DNA from: Aristolochia californica
Taxonomy: Eukaryota > Streptophyta > Magnoliopsida > Piperales > Aristolochiaceae
DNA length: 64,000 nucleotides
Direction of reading: 5' to 3'
Assembly (NCBI GenBank): GCA_029961685.1
Contig: JARWKL010000001.1
Span: 51,300,062 to 51,364,061, forward strand
Below are positions 12,589-24,300 of the stretch, in pieces; within the stretch, counting starts at the first letter, position 1, and each line of letters begins with the position of its first letter. Position numbers and translations under genes: made by a program. Below the pieces are notes generated by a model. The model was not told where the DNA came from. It saw only the letters and a program-made list of their open reading frames with translations, and did not search any database.

Positions 12589-12772
12589 CAGAGAATAACT
12601 TGGGAGTTAATTTGTGTGGGCATCTGTGCTGGTCGTAGAAGCCATGGTAGCTCTGGTGCTGATGGATCAGTTGTTGTTGCAATACGCTCAATGTGAACTG
12701 TTTCCCATTAATCAATCCCTCCAAGAACCGCTAGAGAAGCCAAGTGTTGAGGCCCCACCTTTGTTCTTTTGA

Positions 12773-13455
12773 AAGGTGAGATGGTATCTGTATGAATAAT
12801 GCTGTTTATGCCTTAAGAAACATGTTGAGCTAAGTTGCTTTGTACTGCAATCGGTTAAACTACTCGATGCTAGTTTCCTGCTTGATGTGAGTTCTGTACG
12901 CAAGGAGTGGCATAAATCGAAGTGAAACCAGCATCAATGCCATGGCTACTATCTCAGTGCCTTACCTCTCCTCACTACTAATCCTGTGATGATGTTCTTG
13001 AAAGCCACTGGAGACAGATTGCAGGTTGTTGAATACTTCTTTTGCGCAGTATCGGAAGATGACTTCGACCTTGGCAGACACCTCTTTTTTTCCACTAGCT
13101 CTGAGATTCTCCAGCAAGTTTACCATAATCAGCCCAAATAAGATCCTTCCCACCTCTACTGAGCTTCTTCCTCGCTCTATTCCTAGCCTATTCGTCGACC
13201 ACTGATCCTTTTGGTTGAGCCCTTCCTCGGCGTTTCTCCTTATTTATAAAAAGGAAAGCTCAAAATTCATAAAAAGCGACGTTATGAAGGGTTTTTTTTT
13301 TTTCTTTTTTCAACCCGGCAAAAGGAACAAGTCCATAACAGTCTCCTTCGCCCCCCTTAATATTTAGGAAAAAGGATGAAGTAAAGCTATGTAAAGCACC
13401 TCGAACTCCAGATTGAAATTTGTAGTAACTGTAACTATCAAGCCAACCAATCCTT
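12773..13455. other. Unassigned 3' flank of chorismate synthase
   Basis: This is the sequence just after the relic's TGA. Short open frames have no recognisable domain. It ends with ATCCT (13451-13455), which serves as the left target-site repeat of the Copia B element. Confidence 0.4.
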
Positions 13456-13782
13456 GTTACGAGACTCACGTTTTCTATTCTAATTTTGGCAACATATTTA
13501 TTATTCAATTATATTTACTATTTAATTGAATGGACCGAAATTAAGTGATTTAATTTTGTTAAGCTCATTAAGGAATATCGGCCATGAATATGGGCCAATT
13601 GAGAAACTAAGGAGATTTAGTTGAGGAAGATCACAAAACCAATTATTCATTTCTATTGATTGCCATAGAATTTCGCAATAGTAGGTGATTGTTTAGAATG
13701 AATCCAGGTATTTATCCCGAATCCTAATATTCAGGCATGATGTAAATTCAGGGTTAGGATTTAAGATTACGGTTTTCTAACA
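13456..13782 (+). repeat. Copia B 5' LTR with internal deletion
   Basis: The 327-bp LTR matches the 454-bp 3' LTR throughout except that about 130 bp are absent. The missing block lies between GGGCCAATTGAG and AACTAAGGAGATTTAG. In the 3' LTR that block is bounded by CAATTGAG and CATTGAGG, so the deletion joined two ATTGAG copies. Confidence 0.8.
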
Positions 13783-14399
13783 AGTGGTATCAGAACAAGT
13801 ACATTACTTTAGATTATTAGGATTTCTAGATTTAATTCCGTACATTACTGTTAGATTATTAGAATTTCTAGATTTAATTCCGTACATTATTGTTAGATTA
13901 TTAGGATTAATGTTGTACATTGTGAAAATTCCTATTGTTTTTATGCAATTGGTCTAGTATTTTAATCAAATTGATTGAAGCTACATGTTGCCAAAGTAAC
14001 CTCTGTAGTGTAGATTAATTTGACTAAAAATACATAAATGTTTGTGCAGAGTTATTTATGCAAATTGTGCTCAGCCGAAAGAAGACACAATTTGGCCAAA
14101 TCAACAACATGCCTGTGATGATAAATGTGTGACAATTATAAAGACTTTTCATGTGAACAATAGTTGGTCCAAAGAGGCTATTGTTTGACAGAACTGATTG
14201 TCAGTATTTGATCATTGCACTGAAAGTACCACTTACAGTTAATTTCTCTGTCCAAATACTATAAATTAATGTTGTACTAGGTATCTTGAGATGGGTCCCC
14301 AATTTGGATTGTTTATACATGCCTTGTTTTTCTTTATATAACATGCTAGTTAATGTAAGTATACTTGTTTATTTTGTTCAATATATAGTTTTTGTTGCT

Positions 14400-17300
14400 A
14401 CTGCTACGAATATTACTGTTCAAATAAGCAACATTCCAATGCTGAGCGGGACGTACTTTAAGGCATGGAAAGATACCGTGGAAATTATCCTCGGTTGTAT
14501 GGATTTGGATCTTGCACTTTGGGTGGAACAACACACTTCTACTTCCAAAAAACCTCAGTGAGGTTAAAATTGAGAAGTGGGAGCCTTCCAACCGAATGTG
14601 CTTGATGATCATGAAACACTCCATTCTAGAGGCGTTTCAGGGCTCTATGATTGAGAGCAAAAAGGCCAAGAAGTTCCTAGAGGAAATTGAGCAATATTTT
14701 GCCAAGAACAAAAAGTCTGAGGCGAGTAGCCTTTTGGCTAAATTCGTTTCGATGAAGTATAAAGTCAAAGAGAACATAAGGGAGTACACCATGGAGGTGT
14801 CTCATCTCGCATAAAAACTCAAATCACTTAAAGTTGGAGTTGTCTGAGGACTTGCTCGTGCACTTGGTTTTGATATCTCTTCCTGTACACTTTGGGACAA
14901 ATGGTCAAATGGTCCCTAAATGAGCTTATAGCTCACTATGTGCAAGGGAAAAAGAGGCAACAACCGAATAAGATTGAAAGTCCTCACTTGGATTTGACTT
15001 CTCAAAAAAAGAAGAAGAGAGGTAAGGATGTTCTCAGAATAAGAATAAAGGCTATCAAATTTGATCGTGGTGGTAAATATTACATAAGGTATGATGGATC
15101 AGGAGAACAACGTCCAAGACCCTTCGTGATTTTCCTCAAAGAGTGTGGAATTGTTCCGCTATACACCATGTCGAGCAAACCCAGCTTGAACGGTGTTGTA
15201 GAGTGACAAAACCGAACTCTTAAGGATATGTTAAGGAGTATGATCAGTCATTCCTTCTTGTCAGAGTCACTTTGGGGTGAAGCTTTCAAAACCGCAGTGT
15301 ACATCCTTAACAAGTTACTGAGCAAAACAGTTGCCTAAACCCCTTATGAGCTTTGGACAAGCAAGAAGCCTAGCATTAGGCACTTGCACATTTGAGGTTG
15401 TCCAACGGAGGCATGGCCTTATAGGCCACATGAAAGTAAATTGGACTCATGGACAGTTAGCTGTTATTTTTTTGGTTACATTGAACTCTCTCGGGGCTAT
15501 AAATTTTACAATCCCACATAAAGAATGCAAGATTCCTTGAGGATATTGAGTTTGGAGGGGAATAAAACATAAAGAATGTTTTCTTTGAAGAAATTTTTTT
15601 TATTTACAGTGATCGGGTCTCCATACCTATTGTTGTTCAAGACATAGTTCAGGCACTAGAGGACAATGTTCAGGCTCCTATTCCTGATATTGTTCCATAT
15701 CAAGACAACAATGAGATTCTTCCTCAAGCACCACCTTTAGAACAAACTCAAAAATTTCAAGAAGTGTTATTAAGGAGGTCCACTAGGGAGAGGAGAAATG
15801 CGATTCAAATGATTATATCATCTTTCTCCAAGAACATGAGGATGACATCAGATTGATAGAAGATGACCCGATTAACTTCTGTTAAGCCTTGCATAGTTCT
15901 AACTCTCAAAAGTGGATTGATACCATGAAATATAAGATGAAGTCTATGAATGACAATGACGTTTGGGATCTCATCGAGTTGCCTAAAGGTACGAAGCCCA
16001 TTGGTTGTAAATGGATATTTAAAACAAGAGGGATTCAAAGGGCAATGTCAAGAGATATAAGGCCCGTCTAGTCGCTAAAGGCTTTACTTAATGGAAAGGC
16101 ATAGACTATAAGGAAACTTTCTCTCACGTATCTTCAAAAGACTATTTTAGAACAATAATGACACTAGTGGCTCATTTAGATATAGAGCTATATCATATGG
16201 ATGTCAAAACTGTATTTCTCAATGGAGACATTGACGGGACGATTTATATGGTACAACCAAAAAACTTTGTATCTGGTGATCCAAAGTCTATGGTCTATAA
16301 ATTAAAGAACTCCATCTATGGCCTCAAATAGGCTTCCCGTCAATGGTATCACAAGTTCCATCAAGTCATCACCTTGTACAGTTTTGAGGCGAATATTGTT
16401 GATGACTGTGTATATCATAAGTTCAGTGGGAGTAAATACATCTTCCTGATATTATATATCGATGACATTCTGCTTGCTAGTAGCAATATAGGCTTACTGT
16501 ACGAAACCAAAAAAATTTTGACGAAGAAATTCGAGATGAAAGATCTTGGTGATGCCTCTTTTGTATTAGGTATACATATACTTAGAGATCGTTCTCAAGG
16601 TATCCTTAGGTTGTCACAAAAGAGCTATATCGATAAGGTTTTGAGTAGATTTAGTATGCAAGATAGTAAACCAGGAGTCACACACGTCGCTAAAGGAGAC
16701 AAGTTTAGTCTCAAACAGTGCCCTATTAATGATCTTGAAAGAAAAGAGATAAAGAAAATTCCCTATGCATTAGTAGTAGGGAGTCTAATGAACGCTCAAG
16801 TTTGTACTCATCCTGACATAGCATTTATAGTAGGAATTCTGGGCAGATATATGAGTAATCCAGGTATGCAACATTGGAAGACAGCCAAACGCGTGATGTG
16901 TTATTTGAGGAGAGCAAAAGACTACATGCTCACTTATCATAGATCAGATAGTTTAGAGATCATTGGGTTCATTGACTCCGACTTTGCTGGATGTCAAGAT
17001 AGCAAATGTTCCACATTAGGCTACATCTTTATGTTGAGTGAATGAGCTATCTCATGGTAGTTTGCTAAGCAGACTCTCATAGCTTCTTCAACTATGGTTA
17101 CGGAGTTCATTGCTTTTTTTGAGGCATTCAACCACAGAATATGGTTACGAAACTTTGTCACTGGGTTGCGAGTGGTAGATAGCATTGACAGACCATTAAA
17201 GATTTATTGTGACAACAACTCGTCGGTACTTTATTCCAATAACAACAGGAAGTCGACATCAAGTTTCTAGTCGTTAAGAAGAGAGTTTAGAATAAGCATA

Positions 17301-17400
17301 TTTTTATAGAACATATAGGGACGGACTCTATGCTAGCAGACCCATTAACCAAGGGTCTAATGCCTAAGGTCTTTCATGAGCACACTGCTCATATGGATGT
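14400..17400 (+). pseudogene. Decayed Copia B gag-pol lacking protease
   Basis: Gag (about 14400-14960) includes LGCMDLDLALWVEQ, NRMCLMIMKHSI and FLEEIEQYFAKNKK, typical of a well-known Copia gag group. It jumps directly to the middle of integrase (from about 15050: KFDRGGKYYIRYDGSGEQRP, then [15 protein letters not shown]), so the zinc knuckle, protease and integrase N-terminus are missing. The reverse transcriptase start is at about 15890-16070 (PIGCKWIFKTR), and RT with YIDDILLAS plus RNase H lies at 16374-17045. The RNase H tail decays to about 17400 with FHEHTAHMDV. Multiple frameshifts and stops are present. It cannot encode a complete polyprotein. Confidence 0.85.
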
Positions 17401-17781
17401 TATTTCGTAGGATAACTTGGTTTATTGAGAGTCATTTTTGTACTATATGTTTGCTATAGACATTGAGTTATTCAATTTTGTACATAATAAAATTGATTAC
17501 TTATTATTCTATTTCTACACTTGCTTGTGTTTTTCTATGTGCAATGTCCGCATTGCATTAAGGACTTTGGAAAGATGTCACTAAAAATTAAAGAAGGACC
17601 AGTTGGAAATAAACATGTCTGAGATCACATTACATGTAATTTCCATGCTACTCATCCATATTTGATCTATGGTGATCATCATGGTTTAGTCACAACTGTA
17701 ATGTGATGAAAGTGACAGTGGTCACCTAAAGAAATTGTGATATAATTGTTTAAGGAATAATATGTAACCCAAGTGGGAGAT

Positions 17782-18235
17782 TGTTAGGAAACTCACGTTT
17801 CCTATTATAATTTGGGCAACATATCTATTATTCAATTATATTTACTATTTAATGGAATGAGCCAAAATTAAGTGATCTAATTTTGTTAGGCCCATTAAGG
17901 AATATGGGCCATAAATATGGACCAATTGAGTAGATACCAAAAGGAATTATGGGGACCCTGTATAAGGAGACACATAATGGTTATGGTCCCCAAGAGACTA
18001 AATCACACACAATTTTCCTTTTTCCCATCTGGAAGAGAGGCAAAGGTTCCATTGAGGAACTAAGGAGATTTAGTTGAGGAAGATCACAAAACCAATTATT
18101 CGTTTGTATTGATTGCCGCAGAATTTCACAATAGTTGGTGATCGTTTGGAATGGATCCAGGTATTTATCCCAAATCCTAATATTCTGGCATGATGTAAAT
18201 TCTAGATTAGGATTGAAGATTATGGTTTTCTAACA
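17782..18235 (+). repeat. Copia B 3' LTR
   Basis: 454 bp, starting TGTTAGGAAACTCACG and ending GGTTTTCTAACA. It retains the 130-bp central block with GACCCTGTATAAGGAGACAC, a TATA-like promoter segment that the 5' LTR has lost. Confidence 0.85.
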
Positions 18236-18236
18236 G

Positions 18237-18322
18237 TCCTCTCCAATCACTTGAGGGGACAAATTATATCTATTTATCCATATAAATGGATGTCATTCAT
18301 CCCCTTTGAGTAATTGGAGGAG
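18237..18322. repeat. Imperfect hairpin next to Copia B
   Basis: TCCTCTCCAATCACTTGAGG (from 18237) pairs imperfectly with CCCCTTTGAGTAATTGGAGG near 18300-18320. Inside, ATCCAT and ATGGAT form a second small stem. It lies directly between the Copia LTR and the start of the tandem array. Its origin is unknown. Confidence 0.5.
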
Positions 18323-18384
18323 ATCAAGAATGTTAGTGCATAGACGACCATGAGATGGATAGAGGTTTTTCTTTCTCCTATTGT

Positions 18385-21300
18385 TTGGACGATTATGAGT
18401 TGGACATGCGACCTTCATCATTTCTTCTTTCAATTTTTTTACGTAGTGCTCGGTTGATCTCAAATGGATAAGCAAATTTTTATCTTCCTTTTTACACACT
18501 TTTTGGCTAGTTAATATTGGTCGTTCGATTGATTTTGACCCAATTAGATGACTTATTTTCTTCTTTTTCTTTTCATTTTCTTTCCTCCCTCTTGACTAGG
18601 GCTTGTTTGCTCACTATGTAGAGCTCTCTTGCTTGGACAAACGCTGATTCTAGGCTATTTGATAATGTACTTTTTGACACTAGCTATTTTCTTTCCTTTT
18701 TGGAAGAGCATCTAGTTGGTCATGTTTAAATTGAATGAGTATGTTATTGGAAATTTCATTTGAGATTTTCTAAATCACAAGTTATTTTTAATAAACACTA
18801 TTAGTTACATTAGTGTTTGGTACTATCAAAATTATCTTAATAGAGATCTTAAACCTAACAATATCAACATAAAGTACTTAACCATCAAGGAGTGTATCAA
18901 ATACAATAAAGTGTTAGTTGAAAATATTCAAATTGAGCAGAAGATTGCAAATTCTTTAACAAAAGATATGCCAACTTAGTTGTTTGAGGATCATTTAACT
19001 TGAATGGGGCAAATTTCGGACTTGTCACTTTTTGCATGATTTGAGGTATTGTATTTGGACGATTATGTGTTGGACGGTTGACCTTCATCATTTCCTCTTT
19101 CTATTTTTTTTATGTAATGCTCAGTTATCTCAAATGGATAGGCAACATTTTATCTTTCTTTTTACTCACTTTTTGGCAAGTACATATGGGTCGTCTGGTT
19201 GATTTTTTACCCAACTAGATGACTTCTTTTCTTCTTTTTCTTTTTCTTTTCATTTTATTTCTTCCCTCTTGACTAGGGCTTGTTTGCTTACTATGTTGAG
19301 TTCCCTTGATTGGACAAACGGTGATTCTTGGCTATTTGACAATGTACTTTTTGATATTGTGCAGATAGAACAAGTATGCTCCTAGAAATTTCCTTTGAGG
19401 TTCTCTGAGTTACAAGTTATTTTTATAAATATTATTAATAACATTAGTATTTGGTATCATCAAAATTATCTTTAAGGGAATCTTAAGCCCATCGATATCA
19501 ACATAAAGTACTTAACCATCAAGGAGTATCAAATACAATGAAGTGTTAATTGAACACATTCAAATTGAGCAAATGATTGTGAATTCTTTAATAAAAGACA
19601 TGCCAACTTAGTTATTTGAGGATCGTTTGACTTGAATGGGGCTTAGTTTGGACTAGTCACTTTTTGCTTGCTTTGAGGTATTGTGTTGGACAGTTGACCT
19701 TCATCATTTCTTCTTTCGTTTTTTTATGTAATGCTCGGTTATCTCAAATGGATAGACAACCTTTCATCTTCCTTTTTACTCACTTTTTGGCTAGTTCACA
19801 CGTGTCATCCCGTTGATTTTGACCCAATTAGATGACTTTTTTTCTCCTTTTTCTTTTTGTTTTCATTTTATTTCTTCCCTCTCGACTAGGACTTGTTTGC
19901 TTACTATGTTGAGATCTCTTGATTGGTACGCTATTTGACAATGTACTTTTTGACAATAGCTATTTGCTTTCGTTTTTGGATGGAGCATCAAGTTGGTCAT
20001 GTGCAGGTAGTACAAGTATGTTCCTGAAAATTTCCTTTGAGGTTCTCTGAGTTACAAGTTTTTTTTAATAAATATTATTAATAACATTAGTATTTGGTAT
20101 TATCAAAAGTATCTTTAAGGGGATCTTAAGCCCATCAATATCAACATAAACTACTTAACCATCAAGGAGTATCAAATACAATGAAGTGTTAAGTGAACAC
20201 ATTCAAATTAAGCAGATAATTGCGAATTCTTTAATAAAATACATGCCAACTTAGTTGTTTGAGGATCATTTGACTTGAATGGGGCTTAGTTCGGACTTGT
20301 CACTTTTTGCTTGATTTGAGGTATTGTGTTTGGACAATTATGTGTTGGACAGTTAACCTTCATCATTTCTTCTTTCGATTTTTTTATGTAATGTTTGGTT
20401 ATCTCAAATGGATAGGCAACATTTTATCTTCCTTTTTACTCACTTTTTGGCTAGTTCACACGGGTCGTTCGGTTGATTTTCACCCAATTACTTGACTTCT
20501 TTTCTTCTTTTTTTTGTTTTTTTTTTTCATTTTCTTTCTTCCCTCTCGACTAGGACTTGTTTGCTTACTATGTTGAGTTCTCTTGATTGGACAAACGGTG
20601 ATTCTAGGCTATTTGTCAATGTATGTTTTGAAACTGGCTATTTGCTCTCCTTTTTGGATGGAGCATCCAGTTGGTCATGTGCACATGTGCAGGTAGAACA
20701 AGTATGTTCTTGGAAATTTCCTTTGAGGTTCTCTGAGTTACAAGTTATTTTTAATAAATATTATTAATAACATTAGTATTTGGTATCATCAAAATTATCT
20801 TTAAGGGATCTTAAGCCCATCAATATCAACATAAAATACTTAATCATCAAGGATGATCAAATACAATGAAGTGTCAATTGAACACATTCAAATTGAACAG
20901 ATGATTGAAAATTCTTTAAAAAACATGTCAACTTAGTTGTTTAAGGATCATTTAACTTGAATCGGGCTTATTTCGGTCTTGTCAATTTTTGCTTGATTTG
21001 AGGTATTTTGTTTGGACGATTATGAATTGGATGGTTGACCTTTTATCATTTCTTTCGACTTTTTTTTATGTAATGCTCGGTTTATCTCCAATGGATAGGC
21101 AACTTTTTATCTTCCTTTTTATCCCTTTTTGGCTAGTTCATACGGGTTGTTCGGTTGATTTTGACCCAATTAGACAACTTCTTTTCGTATTTTTATTTTT
21201 CTTTTAATTTTCTTTCCTCTCTCTTAACTAAAGCTTTTTTGCGTACTATGTTGAGTTCTCTTGCTTGGACAAACAGTGATTCTAGGCTATTTGATAGTGT

Positions 21301-24300
21301 ACTTTTCGACACTTGCTATTTGCTTTCCTTTTTGGATGGAGCATCTAGTTGGTCATGTGCATGTTCTAGGAAATTTCTTTTGAGGTTTTCTGAGTTACAA
21401 GTTATTTTTATTATATATAATTAGTAACATTAGTGTTTGGTATCATCAAAATTATCTTAATGGAGATCTTAAACCCATCAATATCAACAAAAAGTACTTA
21501 ATCATCAAGGAGTATCAAATATAATGAAGTGTTAATTGAACACATTCAAATTGAGCAGATAATTGTGAATTCTTTAAAAAACGGCATGCCAACTTAGTTG
21601 TTTAAAGACCATTTAACTTGAATGGGGCTTTGTTCAGATTTGTCACTTTTTGCTTAATTTGAGGTATTGTGTTTGGACGATTATGAGTCGGACAGTCGAC
21701 CTTTATCATTTCTTCTATCAAATTTTTTATGTAATGCTCTGTTTATCTCAATGGATAGACAACTTTTTATCTTCCTTTTTTCTCATTTTTTGGCTAGTTC
21801 ATATGAGTTGTTTGGTTGATTTTGACCCAATTAGTTGACTTCTTTTTTCTTTTCCTTTTTCTTTTCATTTTCATTCCACACTCTTGATTAGGGCTTGTTT
21901 GTGTACTATGTTGAGCTCTCTTGGTTGGACTAATGGTGATTCTAGGTTATTTGATAGTGAACTTTTTGACACCAGCTATTTGCTTTCCTTTTTGGTTGGA
22001 GCATCTAGTAAGTCATGTGCAAGTCGAACGAGTATGTTATTGAAAATTTCTTTTGAGGTTTTCTAAGTCACAAGTTATTTTTAATAAACCTTATTAGTTA
22101 CATTAGTGTTTGGTATCATCAAAATTATTTTAATAGAGATCTTAAACCTAACAATATCAACATAAAGTACTTAACCATCAAGGAGTGTATCAAATACAAT
22201 GAAGTGTTAATTGAACACATTCAAATTGAGTAGATGATTGTGAATTCTTTAACAAAAGATATACCAACTTAGTTGTTTGAGGATCATTTAACTTGAATGG
22301 GGCTTAGTTCGGACATGTCACTTTTTTCTTGGTTTGAGGTATTGTGTTTGGATGATTATGCGTTGGACGATCGACCTTCATCATTTCTTCTTTCGATTTT
22401 TTTTTATGTAATGCTCGGTTGTATCAAATGGATTGGCAACATTTTATCTTTCCTTTTTACTCACTTTTTGGCTAATTCATACAGGTCGTTTGGTTGATTT
22501 TGACCCAATTAGATGACTACTTTTCTACTTTTCTTCTTTTTCTTTTTCTTTTTCTTTTCATTTTCTTTCCTTCCTCTCAACTAGGGCTTGTTTGCTTACT
22601 ATGTTGAGTTCTCTTTCTTGGACAAACTACGATTCTAGGTTATTTGACAATGTACTTTTGGACACAGATATTGGGTTTCCTTTTTGGATGGAGCATCCAG
22701 TTGATGATGTGCAAGTAGAACAAGTATGTTCCTGGAAATTTTCTTTGAGTTTTTCTGAGTTACAAGTTATTTTTAATAAATATTATTAGTAACATTAGTG
22801 TTTGGTATCATCAAAATTATTTTAATGGAGATTTTAAGCCCATGAATATCAACATAAAGTACTTAATCATCAAGGAGTGTCAAATACAATAAAGTGTTAA
22901 TTGAACACATTCAAATTGAGCAGATGATTGTGAATTCTTTAACAAAAGACATGCAATTAGTTGTTTAAGGATCATTTAAACTTGAATGGGGCATTGTTCG
23001 AACTTCTCACTTTTTGCTTCATTTGAGGTATTGGGTTTGGACGATTACGAGTTGGACGATCGACCTTCATCATTTCTTCTATCAATTTTTTTTTATGTAA
23101 TGCTCAGTGTATCTCAAATGGATAGGCAACTTTTTATTTTCTTTTTTTTCTCACTTTTTGGCTAGTTCATACAGGTTGTCCGGTTGATTTTGACCCAATT
23201 AGATTAGATGACTTCTTTTCATCTTTTTCTTTTGCTTTTCATTTTCTTTCCTCCCTCTAGACTAGGGCTTGTTTGCATACTATGTTGAGCTCTCTTGCTT
23301 GGACAACTGGTGATTCCAGGCTATTTGACAATGAAATTTTTGACACTAGCTATTTGCTTTCCTTTTTGGATTGAGCATCCAGTAGGTAATATGCACGTCA
23401 AACGAGTATGTTATTGGAAATTTCTTTTGAAGTTTTCTAAGTCGCAAGATATTTTTAATAAACATTATTAGTTACATTAGTGTTTGGTATCATCAAAATT
23501 ATCTTAATAGAGATCTTAAACCTAACAATATCAACATAAAGTACTTTACCATCAAGGAGTGTATCAAATACATTGAAGTGTTAATTGAATGCATTCAAAT
23601 TGAGCAAATGATTGTGAATTCCTTAACAAAAGATATGCCAACTTAGTTGTTTGAGGATCATTTAACTTGAATGGGGCTTAGTTGGGACTTGTCACTTTTT
23701 GTTTGATTTGAGGTTTTGTGATTGGATGATTATGTGTTGGACGGTTGACCTTCATTATTTCTTCTTTCAATTTTTTTTTATGTAATGCCCGGTTATCTCA
23801 AATGGATAGGCAACATTTTATCTTCCTTATTATTCACTTTTTGGCTAGTTCATACGTCAGGTTGATTTTGACCCAATTAGATGACTTTTTTTCTTCTTTT
23901 TCCTTTTCTTTTCGTTTTCATTCATCTCTCTCAATTAGGGATTATTGTCTTACTATGTTGAGTTCCCTTGATTTGACAAATGGTAATTCTAGGCTATTTG
24001 ACAATGTACTTTTTGACATTAGCTATTTACTTTCCTTTTGTGGATGGAGCATCCAATAGGTCATGTGTAGGTAGAACAAGTATGTTCTTGGAAATTTCCT
24101 TTGAGGTTCTATGAGTTACAAGTTATTTTTAATAAATCGTATTAATAACATTAGTATTTGGTATCATTAAAATTATCTTTAAGGGGATCTTAAGCCCATC
24201 AATATCAACATAAAGTACTGAATCATCAAGGAGTATCAAATACAATGAAATGTTAATTGAACACATTCAAATTGAGCAGATGATTGCGAATTCTTTAACA

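Larger units (their letters stand above)
5319..12772 (+). pseudogene. CS: Chorismate synthase pseudogene split by a Copia element
   Basis: Chorismate synthase converts EPSP to chorismate, the last shikimate-pathway step, in plastids. Exon 1 (5319-5471) has a transit-peptide-like start MASSLLYPKLSTKG. Exon 2 (5592-5745) reads [20 protein letters not shown], the family signature. Exon 3 starts at 5833, and pieces reading TTGSPMHVFVPNTNPRD (from about 5989) and EMSTAYGPSHADATYD (to 6237) follow. After the Copia insert, exons resume at 11753 with VTCLVKNVP, then [15 protein letters not shown] (from about 11912), HNDEF and [13 protein letters not shown] (12092-12188), GGISNGETITMRIALKP (about 12285-12350), a decayed block (12411-12495) and MVALVLMDQLLLQYAQCELF (12628-12772). 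Exon 1 has a frameshift giving TGA near 5431, a donor near 5909 reads AT instead of GT, TAA interrupts the exon at 12411, and about 110 residues of the core between YDFK and VTCL are missing. It cannot make a working enzyme. Confidence 0.88.
13456..18235 (+). mobile_element. Copia retrotransposon B with both LTRs
   Basis: The LTRs start TGTTA and end CTAACA at 13456-13782 and 17782-18235. Flanking pentanucleotides ATCCT (13451-13455) and GTCCT (18236-18240) match in four of five positions, as expected for a diverged target duplication. The primer-binding site TGGTATCAGAAC follows the 5' LTR at about 13785, and the polypurine stretch AAGTGGGAGAT precedes the 3' LTR. The interior carries gag, a partial integrase, RT and RNase H, all broken. 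LTR divergence and stops indicate an old insertion. Confidence 0.88.
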
